Shown piece after piece: positions 19,216-28,300 of a stretch of DNA of 48,901 nucleotides. Position numbers and translations under genes: made by a program. The notes under the pieces were generated by a model that did not search any database, had not been told where the DNA came from, and saw only the letters and a list, made by a program, of their open reading frames with translations. The DNA is from a virus. The stretch spans positions 1 to 48,901 of the IMG/VR virus record IMGVR_UViG_3300027123_000125. One strand, written 5' to 3'. Position 1 is the first letter of the stretch. Each line of letters opens with the position of its first letter.

Positions 19216-19785
19216 ATGAATCTACAAGGTTTAGAAATTGAAATTATAGAATCAAAGAGGTCTGGGCCTAAAAGCTCTGCTCAGACCCCTGCTAAACCTT
19301 CTGAAAGACGCAGCGGTTCTTCTAAAAATCCTTCTGGCAGCGCAGGAACAAAAAGCGATAAAGCAATAGAGTTTTCTGCTAAAGTAGTTGAAGCTTTAAA
19401 GTCTAAAGTTAGAGAGCATAACAGCAAATATTCTAAAAAAGTTTCTCTTTCTCAATTAAAGAAAGTATACCGCAGAGGCGCGGGTGCTTTTAGTTCAAGC
19501 CATAGACCCGGAAAGACCAGAGGGCAATGGGCAATGGCCCGTGTAAATACATTTTTAAGAATGATGGCTGGTAAACCAGTTAAAGATTCTTATCGCAAAG
19601 CTGATAGCGATATTTCTAGAGCTTCAGAAATTGATATCTCTGATTCTTGGGAACCAAATGATAGCGACTTTTCTCAAGCCGATACCGATATCCAAGATTA
19701 TAATCTTGATTATGATTTTGAAGATGAGAATGACTTATATTTAGATACAGAACAAGAAAAAGCAAACTGGCTAGAATATATTTAA
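19216..19785 (+). CDS. DUF5824-like conserved phage protein
   Basis: A 189-residue protein in three parts: a Ser/Pro/Lys-rich low-complexity N-terminus, a conserved central block (about residues 75-120) with SLSQLKKVYRRGAGAFSSSH, RPGKTRGQWAMARV and NTFLRMMAGKP, and a very acidic tail. The central block matches what I remember of the DUF5824 family, found beside head genes in several phage groups; function unknown. It lies just upstream of a related-context gene (1 nt gap) and near the protease. Confidence 0.78.
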   Translation: MNLQGLEIEIIESKRSGPKSSAQTPAKPSERRSGSSKNPSGSAGTKSDKAIEFSAKVVEALKSKVREHNSKYSKKVSLSQLKKVYRRGAGAFSSSHRPGKTRGQWAMARVNTFLRMMAGKPVKDSYRKADSDISRASEIDISDSWEPNDSDFSQADTDIQDYNLDYDFEDENDLYLDTEQEKANWLEYI

Positions 19786-19786
19786 T

Positions 19787-20962
19787 ATGAAAACCAAAGA
19801 ATTAGAAATCGATATTTCTTCTAAGATCGTCGCCGCAGACAAAGAAAAGAAAACATTAAATAAGCCATTCAGGACTCCTGATGGGCCTAAAAAGTTTTCT
19901 GTTTATGTCAAAAATGACAAAGGAAATGTCGTAAAGGTTAACTTTGGTGATCCTAACATGGAGATCAAGAGAGATGATCCTGCTAGAAGAAAAAGTTTTA
20001 GATCAAGACATGGTTGCGACAAAAACCCCGGACCAAAATGGAAGGCTAAATACTGGTCATGCTATCAATGGAGGGCGGGTTCTCCAGTTAAAGCTTCAGA
20101 AGAGGTATTTAGTTTAGAAACAGAAGCTGGAAAAGGTCTTTGGTACAATATCCAAAAGAAGAAACAACGTCTTGGTAAGAATTATAAGCCAGCAAAGCCC
20201 GGAGAAAAAGACTATCCAAAGCAAGATGCTTTAAAGAAAGCTCAAGCTAATGAAGAAGAGTGGGATGGCTTTACTCTTTGGGATCAAAGTGAACTTTTAA
20301 AAATTTGGCCTGATTTATCAAAGGCCGAAGAGATGGTGGAGCCTGAAGATGAGATGGAATCCGAAGAGAGCGAAATGGAAGAGTACAAGAATGAATATTT
20401 AGAAATGTCAGTTGGCTCTTTAAATTCTATTAAAACTCATGCAGAAAACATTCTTAATGCTTTAAATGATGAAAAGGTTAAAGAAAATTTAACTGAGTCA
20501 TTCTTACAAGGTAAGATCGCTATCACAGAAGATTACATGGTAATGATACATAATTATGTAATGTTTGCTGAAGAGTCTGACGCTAATTACATGAGTTCTG
20601 AACCAATGTTTATGGTTGGTCAGAAGGTTAGAAACGTTAACAAGAATTGTTATCATTATGGTAGCGAAGGAATTATAAAAGAAATCAAAGATTTACCAAA
20701 TCAAATGGGTAAAGTTATTTCATATGAAGTAACTAATGAAGGCCCAACTTATAAAAAGGGAGAAGTCCTAACAAAAACAATGGATCAACTCTCTCGCGCT
20801 CAAGTCTACGCTTCTTACGAAGAAGAGGAAGAGTACAAGTCAATGTGCGAAACAGAGGGTCAAAATTTCAAAGATTTCCTTCAAAAATGTATCCCTTCTA
20901 AAGAGGGAACTGACAAAGAAAAATTCCAAGCTTGCTTGCTACAATATAAAAAAAATAAATAA
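19787..20962 (+). CDS. Conserved head-region protein with a GDPNMEIKRD domain
   Basis: A 391-residue protein. The first third has FSVYVKNDKGNVVKVNFGDP, NMEIKRDDPARRKSFRSRHG and CDKNPGPKWKAKYWSC, a cysteine-containing domain that recurs in large phages beside the prohead protease. The middle is acidic (EEMVEPEDEMESEESEMEEY); the end holds helical segments and a beta domain (FMVGQKVRNVNKNCYHYG) of RNA/DNA-binding flavour. The role is unknown; a structural or assembly part fits the context. Confidence 0.8.
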   Translation: MKTKELEIDISSKIVAADKEKKTLNKPFRTPDGPKKFSVYVKNDKGNVVKVNFGDPNMEIKRDDPARRKSFRSRHGCDKNPGPKWKAKYWSCYQWRAGSPVKASEEVFSLETEAGKGLWYNIQKKKQRLGKNYKPAKPGEKDYPKQDALKKAQANEEEWDGFTLWDQSELLKIWPDLSKAEEMVEPEDEMESEESEMEEYKNEYLEMSVGSLNSIKTHAENILNALNDEKVKENLTESFLQGKIAITEDYMVMIHNYVMFAEESDANYMSSEPMFMVGQKVRNVNKNCYHYGSEGIIKEIKDLPNQMGKVISYEVTNEGPTYKKGEVLTKTMDQLSRAQVYASYEEEEEYKSMCETEGQNFKDFLQKCIPSKEGTDKEKFQACLLQYKKNK

Positions 20963-20973
20963 TATATAAAACA

Positions 20974-21276
20974 ATGAAATCTTTTATTCAAAATGGAGTA
21001 GCTGCGGTAAATGGTATTACGGTTAATTTCACTACTTCTGGTGTAGTGATTCAGCCTCCTAATAGTGGAAATTCAAGAATTTTTATTACCGATATTACGG
21101 CTACTAACAATGCTATTACATTGTTGAATGCAAATACGGTAACTAGTGGTAATGTTTTAGCTTATGTTGCTCAAGGTAATTGTAATCTTTCAGTTCCTAT
21201 AGAAGTTCCTGATTTTTCAGGAGTCGCTATTTCTCCTGCAAATTCAATCGGTAGTATTAATTATTTTCTAGAATAA
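20974..21276 (+). CDS. Small beta-rich virion-type protein
   Basis: A 100-residue protein starting MKSFIQNGVAAVNGITVNFT; nearly all predicted beta strand, rich in Asn/Thr/Ser/Val and with very few charged residues, as in capsid decoration or fibre-knob proteins. It ends 2 nt before the protease gene. No family recognised; a capsid-decorating part is a guess from composition and position. Confidence 0.72.
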   Translation: MKSFIQNGVAAVNGITVNFTTSGVVIQPPNSGNSRIFITDITATNNAITLLNANTVTSGNVLAYVAQGNCNLSVPIEVPDFSGVAISPANSIGSINYFLE

Positions 21277-21278
21277 AT

Positions 21279-22748
21279 ATGAATTTTGATTTTTTAACAA
21301 CGTTTAGTTCCTCAATAAGACCGCTCGTATCTGAGGAAAAAGATAAATATCTATCATTAGCCAGTTTAGTTGATGTAGGGAATTTTATTCCTGAAGTCAA
21401 TGCTGGATCTAATATGGACCTTTTGCCTATTGCATTTAACGCCTGTGTTGTAAATCGCGTTAATAAAAATGGAGATGTAATTGATTCGTCTATTGCTACT
21501 GAGGTATACAAAAATTTCATAAATAAGCCAATTAACATTGAGCATAATCGCTCAAATATAGTTGGCGTTATTTTATCAGCAGGATTTTCTGAGTTTGGCA
21601 CCGATTTGCCTCTTACGGAAGAGCAAGTAAAAGATAAAAAAGAGCCATACAATGTTACTCTTGGTGGTGTTATTTGGAAAATCGTAAATAAAGATCTTGC
21701 AAATACAATAGAAGAGTCAAACGATCCTACTTCTAATAACTACATGAAGGTTAGTGCTTCTTGGGAATTAGGATTTAATGATTTTGAGATAGCTGTTTTA
21801 GAAGGCGGCGAGAAGAACATTGAGAACGCTTCTATAATTTCTGACAAAGAAGAGATTGAGAAGATTAAGGGTAAATTAACCGGATACGGCGGTAGCGGAA
21901 GACTAACCGAAAATCAGTCTGTTTACCGTAAAATTAAAGGAAAAGTCCTTCCTCTTGGAATTGGTTTAACTGCAAATCCTGCTGCTGATGTTGTTGGCGT
22001 TAGTGTCAAAAAACCAGAATCAGAAGAAATAGTGCAGCAAAAAGCAGAAGAAATTTCACAAACCTTAGAATCTAATGTAATTATCGAAAGAAAGAATATG
22101 AAAATATCTGAAGTATCGCAAATTACTGATGAGTTGCTTAAAGAAGCAACCGCTTCTTCCATCAGAGATTTCATCGGAGAGCAACTCAAGGAAGCCTCTG
22201 AGAAATTTGCTGCTGAGAAGAAAGCTAAAGAAGACGCAATCAAGAATGCTGAAGAGAAATATGCTAGTCTCTCTGCTGATTCTGAAAACCTAAAGAAAGA
22301 GCTTGATACTCTCAAGCAATCTTTAGAAACCCTACAACAAGAAAAAGCTTCTAAGGAGAAGCAAGAACTATTCTCTTCCAGAATGGCTGGACTTGATGAA
22401 GAGTTTGATCTTGATTCAGAAGATAGGGAAGTAATTGCTAACGATATCAGAGATTTGGATGAGGATTCTTTCGCCGCCTATAAAAAGAAAATGGGCGTTT
22501 TAATGAAGGAGAAGAACAAAGCTTATAAAGCCTCTAAGATGCCAAAAGAAGAGAAGAAAGAGACAATGGCTACAGAGACTAAGCAAGTTGTTGCTTCTAC
22601 CGAAAATGCTACTGTCGTTGATGACGCTATTAACAATGGAACTCAGCAAGCTGATAGCATCACTGCTGGCGTTGTTGCTCCATCAAAGACAATTAAGCAA
22701 AAATATCAATCAGCTTTTAATGACGAAGGCTTCGTTATTACAAAATAA
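21279..22748 (+). CDS. Prohead maturation protease fused to scaffold
   Basis: A 489-residue protein. The N-terminal 230 residues form a protease domain: NKPINIEHNRSNIVG supplies the likely histidine (H89) and MKVSASWELGF the nucleophilic serine (S159 or S161). The C-terminal half is a long charged coiled coil (about 285-430) followed by a Thr/Val/Ala-rich tail ending FNDEGFVITK, as in scaffolds. An in-frame ATG at 22098 (MKISEVSQITDELLKEA) could allow separate scaffold synthesis. The protein should shape the procapsid and then digest the scaffold. It lies two genes before the major capsid protein. Confidence 0.87.
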   Translation: MNFDFLTTFSSSIRPLVSEEKDKYLSLASLVDVGNFIPEVNAGSNMDLLPIAFNACVVNRVNKNGDVIDSSIATEVYKNFINKPINIEHNRSNIVGVILSAGFSEFGTDLPLTEEQVKDKKEPYNVTLGGVIWKIVNKDLANTIEESNDPTSNNYMKVSASWELGFNDFEIAVLEGGEKNIENASIISDKEEIEKIKGKLTGYGGSGRLTENQSVYRKIKGKVLPLGIGLTANPAADVVGVSVKKPESEEIVQQKAEEISQTLESNVIIERKNMKISEVSQITDELLKEATASSIRDFIGEQLKEASEKFAAEKKAKEDAIKNAEEKYASLSADSENLKKELDTLKQSLETLQQEKASKEKQELFSSRMAGLDEEFDLDSEDREVIANDIRDLDEDSFAAYKKKMGVLMKEKNKAYKASKMPKEEKKETMATETKQVVASTENATVVDDAINNGTQQADSITAGVVAPSKTIKQKYQSAFNDEGFVITK

Positions 22749-22779
22749 ACAAACAATAAATATACAATAGGAAAACACT

Positions 22780-23349
22780 ATGCCATATTCATCTACTAAA
22801 AGATTAATTAAACCATTTCGTGGTTATGGTGAGCATGAAGTTATCAACATGTTCGCTTTTGATCTCGAAACTGTAAACAAAGGAACTTTCGTTAAAGTTC
22901 TTGGAGCCGGTTGGAAAAATACCGATGACTCTCTAAATATTACATCAGCTACTGCTGTCGGAGCTTCTTACTCTAACGTAGTTTCTGATCGTTATTCTAC
23001 CACTGCTCGCGTTACCACTGCTGGTACTGGCGACTTGGGTAAGGTTATCGGAGTTCTTCTTAACGACGTTCGTGAAACAGACGAAAACGGCGAGAAACTT
23101 ATCTACAATCCTCGCAAAGCTGCTGAGTTGAGCGCAGTTGTCTCTGGACAAACTGTTCCTGTACTCAAGCGCGGCATCATCTTGGCTTATGCAACTGGAG
23201 CTACTGCTGGTAACTCTGCTTTCATTAATGCCAATGGTGAATTGGAAACCAATGCTTCTATTTATGGTGGCAGCGGTGGTGCTAAAGTTGGAACTTATTT
23301 AGGTTCTGCTGATACTGATGGCTATGCCTTATTGAACCTCGACCTATAA
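22780..23349 (+). CDS. Capsid-associated (decoration-like) protein
   Basis: A 189-residue protein starting MPYSSTKRLIKPFRGYGEHE. Beta-rich with Gly/Ala/Thr-rich stretches; the segment GDLGKVIGVLLNDVRE and QTVPVLKRGIILAYATG resemble capsid decoration or head-stabilising proteins found just before major capsid genes. AGGAAAA before the ATG is a reasonable ribosome site. Codon use here and in the capsid gene is richer in C-ending codons than in the fibres, as expected for high expression. Confidence 0.78.
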   Translation: MPYSSTKRLIKPFRGYGEHEVINMFAFDLETVNKGTFVKVLGAGWKNTDDSLNITSATAVGASYSNVVSDRYSTTARVTTAGTGDLGKVIGVLLNDVRETDENGEKLIYNPRKAAELSAVVSGQTVPVLKRGIILAYATGATAGNSAFINANGELETNASIYGGSGGAKVGTYLGSADTDGYALLNLDL

Positions 23350-23385
23350 TAACCAACAAGAACAACTAACTAATTAACTAATAAT

Positions 23386-24537
23386 ATGAGACTTAAATTA
23401 AAAAATACGCCAGAACAAGTAGAGCTAATCAAAAAGGTTGGTTCTCGCAATGTCGTTGAGTCCGCTGAAGCTATGGAAGCTTTGGCCGCTTTCGTTGGAC
23501 CAGTTATCCAAAAAGTACTCGCTCAAGCTGGTACTGCCGGTATGATCTATAGAGACATGGAGTTTAATGAGGACGACAGTCCTTCTTATCCTCTTGACCT
23601 CTATTACAATGAGGCTGCTGGTCTAGTTTCCGTCTGGTCACAAAATGTTGCTGGTGGTCTACCCACTAACTACATGGATCAACCAGTTCAAGAGTTGAAG
23701 ATTGCTACTTATCGTCTTGACTCTGCTGTTTCCTTCAATAAGAAGTATGCTCGTAAAGCTCGTCTTGACGTAGTTAGCGGAGCTTTAGATCGTATGGCTC
23801 AAGAAGTCCTTGTTAAGCAAGAGCGTAATGCTTGGGCTGTTATTCTAAAGGCCCTCGGTTCTGCTGCTACTAAAGATGGACGTTCAATTTCTTATTCAAC
23901 CTCTGGAGCTTTGAAGCATCTTATTGCTCCAACTGGTGGTGCAAGAGCTTTCGATATGGGTTGCTTGAATGATTTGATTCTTCGCTTTAAGAGAATTAAC
24001 GTTTCATTCGCTGGCGGTACTCCTTCTGATGCTTCTGCTCGCGGATTGACTGATCTCTTCATTAGCCCTGAAATTAAGGCTTTAATCCGTTCTTTCTCTT
24101 TCAATCCTCTTTTCCCAACAGGTTCTAGCGCAACTTATCAAACTCAATTGTCTGAAGATGTTCGTACTGAGATTTATAAGGGTGCTGGAATGGAGAGTCT
24201 ATTTGGTATCAATATCATTGAGCTAATCGAACTCGGTAAGAACCAAAAGTATAATACTCTATTTGATTCATTTGACGTAACCACTTATCCTGACATCAAT
24301 GGATCTAATGCTATTACCTTCGCCACTGCTTCTCATGACCTCTCAATCGGTCTTGACTTGAGCCGCGATGCCTTCATTCGCCCTGTCGCTACTAACGCTG
24401 AGAGCGGTGGTCAACTCACTGTTCTCCCTGATGACCAATTTATCTCTCGCGCAGAGAAGACTGGTTTCTATGGCTTCCTAGAGGAAGGTCGCATTTGTGT
24501 TGACGCTCGCGCAATCGGTGGCGTTATCACCAACTAA
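23386..24537 (+). CDS. Major capsid protein (HK97-type fold)
   Basis: A 383-residue protein. A helical N-terminal arm (QVELIKKVGSRNVVESAEAM) is followed by long mixed alpha/beta domains; GMIYRDMEFNEDDSPSYPLD and the P-domain-like QPVQELKIATYRLDSAVSFN are features of large-phage HK97-fold capsid proteins. Position after protease-scaffold and decoration genes, strongly biased codons, and a strong terminator directly after the gene all support the call. The N-terminal region is probably trimmed by the protease encoded upstream. Confidence 0.9.
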   Translation: MRLKLKNTPEQVELIKKVGSRNVVESAEAMEALAAFVGPVIQKVLAQAGTAGMIYRDMEFNEDDSPSYPLDLYYNEAAGLVSVWSQNVAGGLPTNYMDQPVQELKIATYRLDSAVSFNKKYARKARLDVVSGALDRMAQEVLVKQERNAWAVILKALGSAATKDGRSISYSTSGALKHLIAPTGGARAFDMGCLNDLILRFKRINVSFAGGTPSDASARGLTDLFISPEIKALIRSFSFNPLFPTGSSATYQTQLSEDVRTEIYKGAGMESLFGINIIELIELGKNQKYNTLFDSFDVTTYPDINGSNAITFATASHDLSIGLDLSRDAFIRPVATNAESGGQLTVLPDDQFISRAEKTGFYGFLEEGRICVDARAIGGVITN

Positions 24538-24556
24538 TTAAAACTTCTTTAGTTTT

Positions 24557-24586
24557 AACCCCGGAGGCAACCCTCCGGGGTTTTTT
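24557..24586 (+). terminator. Terminator after the major capsid gene
   Basis: Perfect stem AACCCCGGAGG / CCTCCGGGGTT with a short loop, then TTTTTT. Confidence 0.93.
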
Positions 24587-24622
24587 ATTTTATATTTTTG
24601 TTTATATACATTAGTATATGGT

Positions 24623-24979
24623 ATGGCTAAAAAGAAGAAGCAAAATTTAGAAGAGCTAAGTCAGACTCATGCCAAGATCGAAGAAAAGGAGTATCAAACT
24701 CTTGATCAGATTCTTGGCGACTCTGGATCAGATAAGTATGGTACTTTTAATGAAGACGAATATTGGAGTCAGCTAAACGCAATGACTAAAAGCGATCTTC
24801 AAAATCATGCTCTCAAAATGAATCTCATTCCCATTGATAACATGAAGATGTTGAGAGAACGATTATTGAATGAATTTCGCAGACACAATAACTCTTATTT
24901 AAAAGTATCTACAAATAAAAGAGTTACTGATACTAGCGTTTCTGATATTGCAAAGAGAATTTTAGCCGAAGGAAGATAA
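24623..24979 (+). CDS. Small protein with SAP/Rho-N-like helical motif
   Basis: A 118-residue protein with a lysine-rich start (MAKKKKQNLEELSQTHAKIE). Residues about 52-88 (MTKSDLQNHALKMNLIPIDN, then MKMLRERLLNEFRR) have the helix-turn-helix spacing of SAP or Rho-N DNA-binding motifs. It follows the capsid gene terminator, so it has its own weak promoter or depends on readthrough. A head-completion or DNA-end-binding role is possible; this is inference. Confidence 0.75.
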   Translation: MAKKKKQNLEELSQTHAKIEEKEYQTLDQILGDSGSDKYGTFNEDEYWSQLNAMTKSDLQNHALKMNLIPIDNMKMLRERLLNEFRRHNNSYLKVSTNKRVTDTSVSDIAKRILAEGR

Positions 24980-24990
24980 TACATATATAT

Positions 24991-25215
24991 ATGGAACAGA
25001 CTAATCAACAGCAACCACAGCAACCTCCATCCGTAAGAGATCTGCCAGATCCTACGCCGCAAATTGCCCTAAATACTTTTGTGGGCTTGGGTCGTCAAAG
25101 CAGATTGAGCTATGATGAGCATGTATACCTTGACAAGTGTACTGCTGCTCTTCAAGCCGCAATTGGTAACGCAAAGGGACCAGAAATTCCTCCGTTCCCA
25201 AAGATGCAGGTCTAA
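24991..25215 (+). CDS. Unidentified 74-residue protein
   Basis: Starts with a Gln/Pro-rich stretch (MEQTNQQQPQQPPSVRDLPD), then TFVGLGRQSRLSYDEHVYLD and a helix (KCTAALQAAIGNAKG), ending in a Pro-rich tail. It ends a two-gene unit before a terminator. No family recognised; position suggests a minor virion part. Confidence 0.7.
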   Translation: MEQTNQQQPQQPPSVRDLPDPTPQIALNTFVGLGRQSRLSYDEHVYLDKCTAALQAAIGNAKGPEIPPFPKMQV

Positions 25216-25241
25216 ATATTAGATCAAAATATTAAAAACGC

Positions 25242-25282
25242 AATCTTTAGCTCTCGATTTTTAGGGGGCTAAAGATTTTTTT
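25242..25282 (+). terminator. Terminator before the fibre genes
   Basis: Stem ATCTTTAGC / GCTAAAGAT across a 16-nt loop, then a seven-T run. Confidence 0.8.
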
Positions 25283-25283
25283 G

Positions 25284-25300
25284 TGTAAATAATAATAAGG
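25284..25300 (+). promoter_or_regulatory. Candidate phage-specific promoter motif
   Basis: TGTAAATAATAATAAGG, 14 nt before the giant-fibre start and directly after a terminator, where a promoter is required. Confidence 0.5.
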
Positions 25301-25314
25301 TATAAGGTTTTAAA

Positions 25315-28300
25315 ATGGCGCAATTTGCTATAGATGAATTATTCACTACGGGCGTTCAGATATCCGGTTTTATATTTGACTATTCCAGTCGTTTAGGAAC
25401 TCCCGGTCAAGTTCTAACGTCTACATCATCTGGCGTGATGTGGCAAGCCGATTCAAGCAACACTGATCTTGCAGCTTTGAGTGGACAGATAATTGCTACT
25501 GGAGCCTTATTAAATAATAGAATAAATTCTCTTAGCGGATATGCGAATGGTACTTTTCTTTCTGGATCTGGAACGCAATATTATGTTCCTCGTTGGAATA
25601 CGTCTAAAGAATTAGTTACTGGAAGCATTTATGATAATGGCTTCGTTGGAATAGGTATAACTAATCCATCAGGTCAACTACACTTGAGAAACATGGGATT
25701 TACTAGTCAATCAGGAATTCCTGATTCTAATATATTTCCAAATGCTACTGGAGTTTTTGGTTTAGTTTTCGATCATAATACATATACAAATGGTCAGTAT
25801 AGACATAGACTTATAAAAGTAGATCGTAACGGAAACCTACCTTTATATTTACAACAAGCAGGAGCCACTGCTAATCAGTATATAAATCTAGCAAGGTTTG
25901 GAACGCATACTTATTCTACTAATACTTTTGAAGTATTTGGTGATTCAAGAATAAATGGAACTGCTTCGATAACTTCTAATTTATTGGTAACAGGTAATGT
26001 TGGCATAGGAACAGCAAATCCTGCTGTAAAATTACATATAGAAAATTCTGGTACAATATCAAGTATTGCTACGGTTAGACTAGTAGGAAGTACGGGAAAT
26101 AATGCAGGTTCTCAAATAGAATTTTATAAGGCGCAAACTCCAGAAGCTGCTATTGGATTAGCTTCTGCTGTTACTGGTGGTCTTTCTGATGATTTACTTT
26201 TGCTTTCAACTAATCCTAATTCAATTGTTTTGACTGCTGGATTAAGTGGTTTAGCGACTTTTAAACCAGATGGCAAAGTTGGCATTGGAATATATAATCC
26301 AATATCACTATTGTCAATTGGTGGTGCAGCATCAACTAGTGCAGCAAGCGGTTTAAGTTTTGGACAAGACGCTCAAGCAAATCTTTATAGATCCGCTGAA
26401 GACACAATTAAAACAGATGGTTCTTTAGTAGTCACTTCAAATGGAACTTTTGCTGGCAATGTTGGTATAGGCACAACTGGCCCACTTACTGCTTTAGACG
26501 TAAGAGGTAGAGCTAGAGTTCAAAATAATACTGCTGGTACTGCATTTTATGTTCAACAAGATGATGGTTCAAACGATGTTGTAGAATTTTATAGAAATAC
26601 TACTTCTAATTTTATATTAAAAAGTAATGGAAATGTTGGAATAGGTATAACTAATCCTGCATTTAAATTAGATGTCTCTGGCGGAAATGCTAGATTTTCT
26701 GATTATATAATTGTTGGTGAAGATTTAGCTTATCCTTCGAATACGGGTAGTGCTTATTTAGGATATACCGCAAACCCAGCTTCTGCTCCACAATCTAATT
26801 TAGAATTAATAGATGCACTATCTAATGCTATTGGAGTCAATGATCCATTAAGATTTAGAACAACTATTAGTGGTCAATATTTTTCTGGTAATAACTGGTA
26901 TGCAGATCCAGCACCTTTGGCATACAGTAATTTATTAAATGGTAATGCGACATCTTATTTAGACTTAGTAACTTCTTCAGAATATTCTGTTGGAATTTCT
27001 GGAAAGCGATTTGTTGTAGATCAAGGTACTACTTATACAAGACCAAATTTTATACTTTTAAATACTGATTGGAATCAAAACTTTTGGGGATTCAAATTAA
27101 ATGTTGAAAATAGTAATGACTTAGTAAATTGGACCAATTGTATAACAGAACACACTTTCACAACCAATAACACAAAGGGAACAATTGCTTTAAGTGTTGC
27201 TAGTTCAATTCAGTCCGGTGGCATTTCAAGATACTTTAGATTTTCATTTGTTGCAAATCAAGCTATCACCGCTGGCTCATTAAGAGTAAATAAAATCAGA
27301 TCTCTAGGAAATCAAAATTACAGTTCTAGTATTCCTGTTTCTACTTCTTCTACTGGTCATTTGATTGCTTCTGTTGGAATTATTTCTCCAACTATTACTT
27401 CTTTGAGCGGGAACATTGCTGCCACTGGTTCTACCCTTGACACTAAGATTAACACTACGAACACTAACCTAGCTGCCACAGGTTCGACTCTTAATACGAA
27501 GATCAATACTCTGAGTGGTTACTCAAATGCGACCTTCGCGACGATAACGAACCTAGCTACCACAGGTTCGACTCTTGATACGAAGATCAACACTCTGAGT
27601 GGTTACTCCAATGCGAACTTTGCGACAGTGCTTAACCTAGCTGCCACAGGTTCAACCCTTGATACGAAGATCAACACCTTGAGCGGCTACTCCAATGCGA
27701 ACTTTGCGACGATCCTTAACCTAGCTGCTACTGGTTCGACTCTTGATACGAAGATCAACACTACGAACACTAACCTAGCTGCCACAGGTTCGACTCTTGA
27801 TACGAAGATCAACACTCTGAGCGGTTACTCCAATGCGAACTTTGCGACAGTGCTTAACCTAGCTGCCACAGGTTCAACCCTTGATACGAAGATCAACACC
27901 TTGAGCGGCTACTCAAATGCGACCTTCGCGACAATAACGAACTTAGCTGCAACTGGTTCGGTCCTTGATACGAAGATTAACACTCTGAGTGGTTACTCCA
28001 ATGCGAACTTTGCGACGATCCTTAACTTAGCTGCAACTGGTTCGACTCTTGATACTAAGATCAACACTCTGAGTGGTTACGCAGGTAATACTTTCCTTTC
28101 TGGAGTCGGAGTATCCAACTACGTCCCTCGCTGGAGCGGCACTAAACTATTGGTTACTGGAAATCTATACGACAATGGCATAAATGTTGGCATAGGGACC
28201 AATAATCCGAATACTAAATTAAGAGTCGCTGGTTCTTTTTCTCAAAGAGCAAGTGGATCAACAGCAATTCAAGAATATAAAAACATTGTTACTTATAGTT

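Noticed and set aside
27421-28060. tRNA-like GGTTCGACTC motifs
   Set aside because: They are repeated coding sequence for TGSTLD in the fibre and have no cloverleaf around them.
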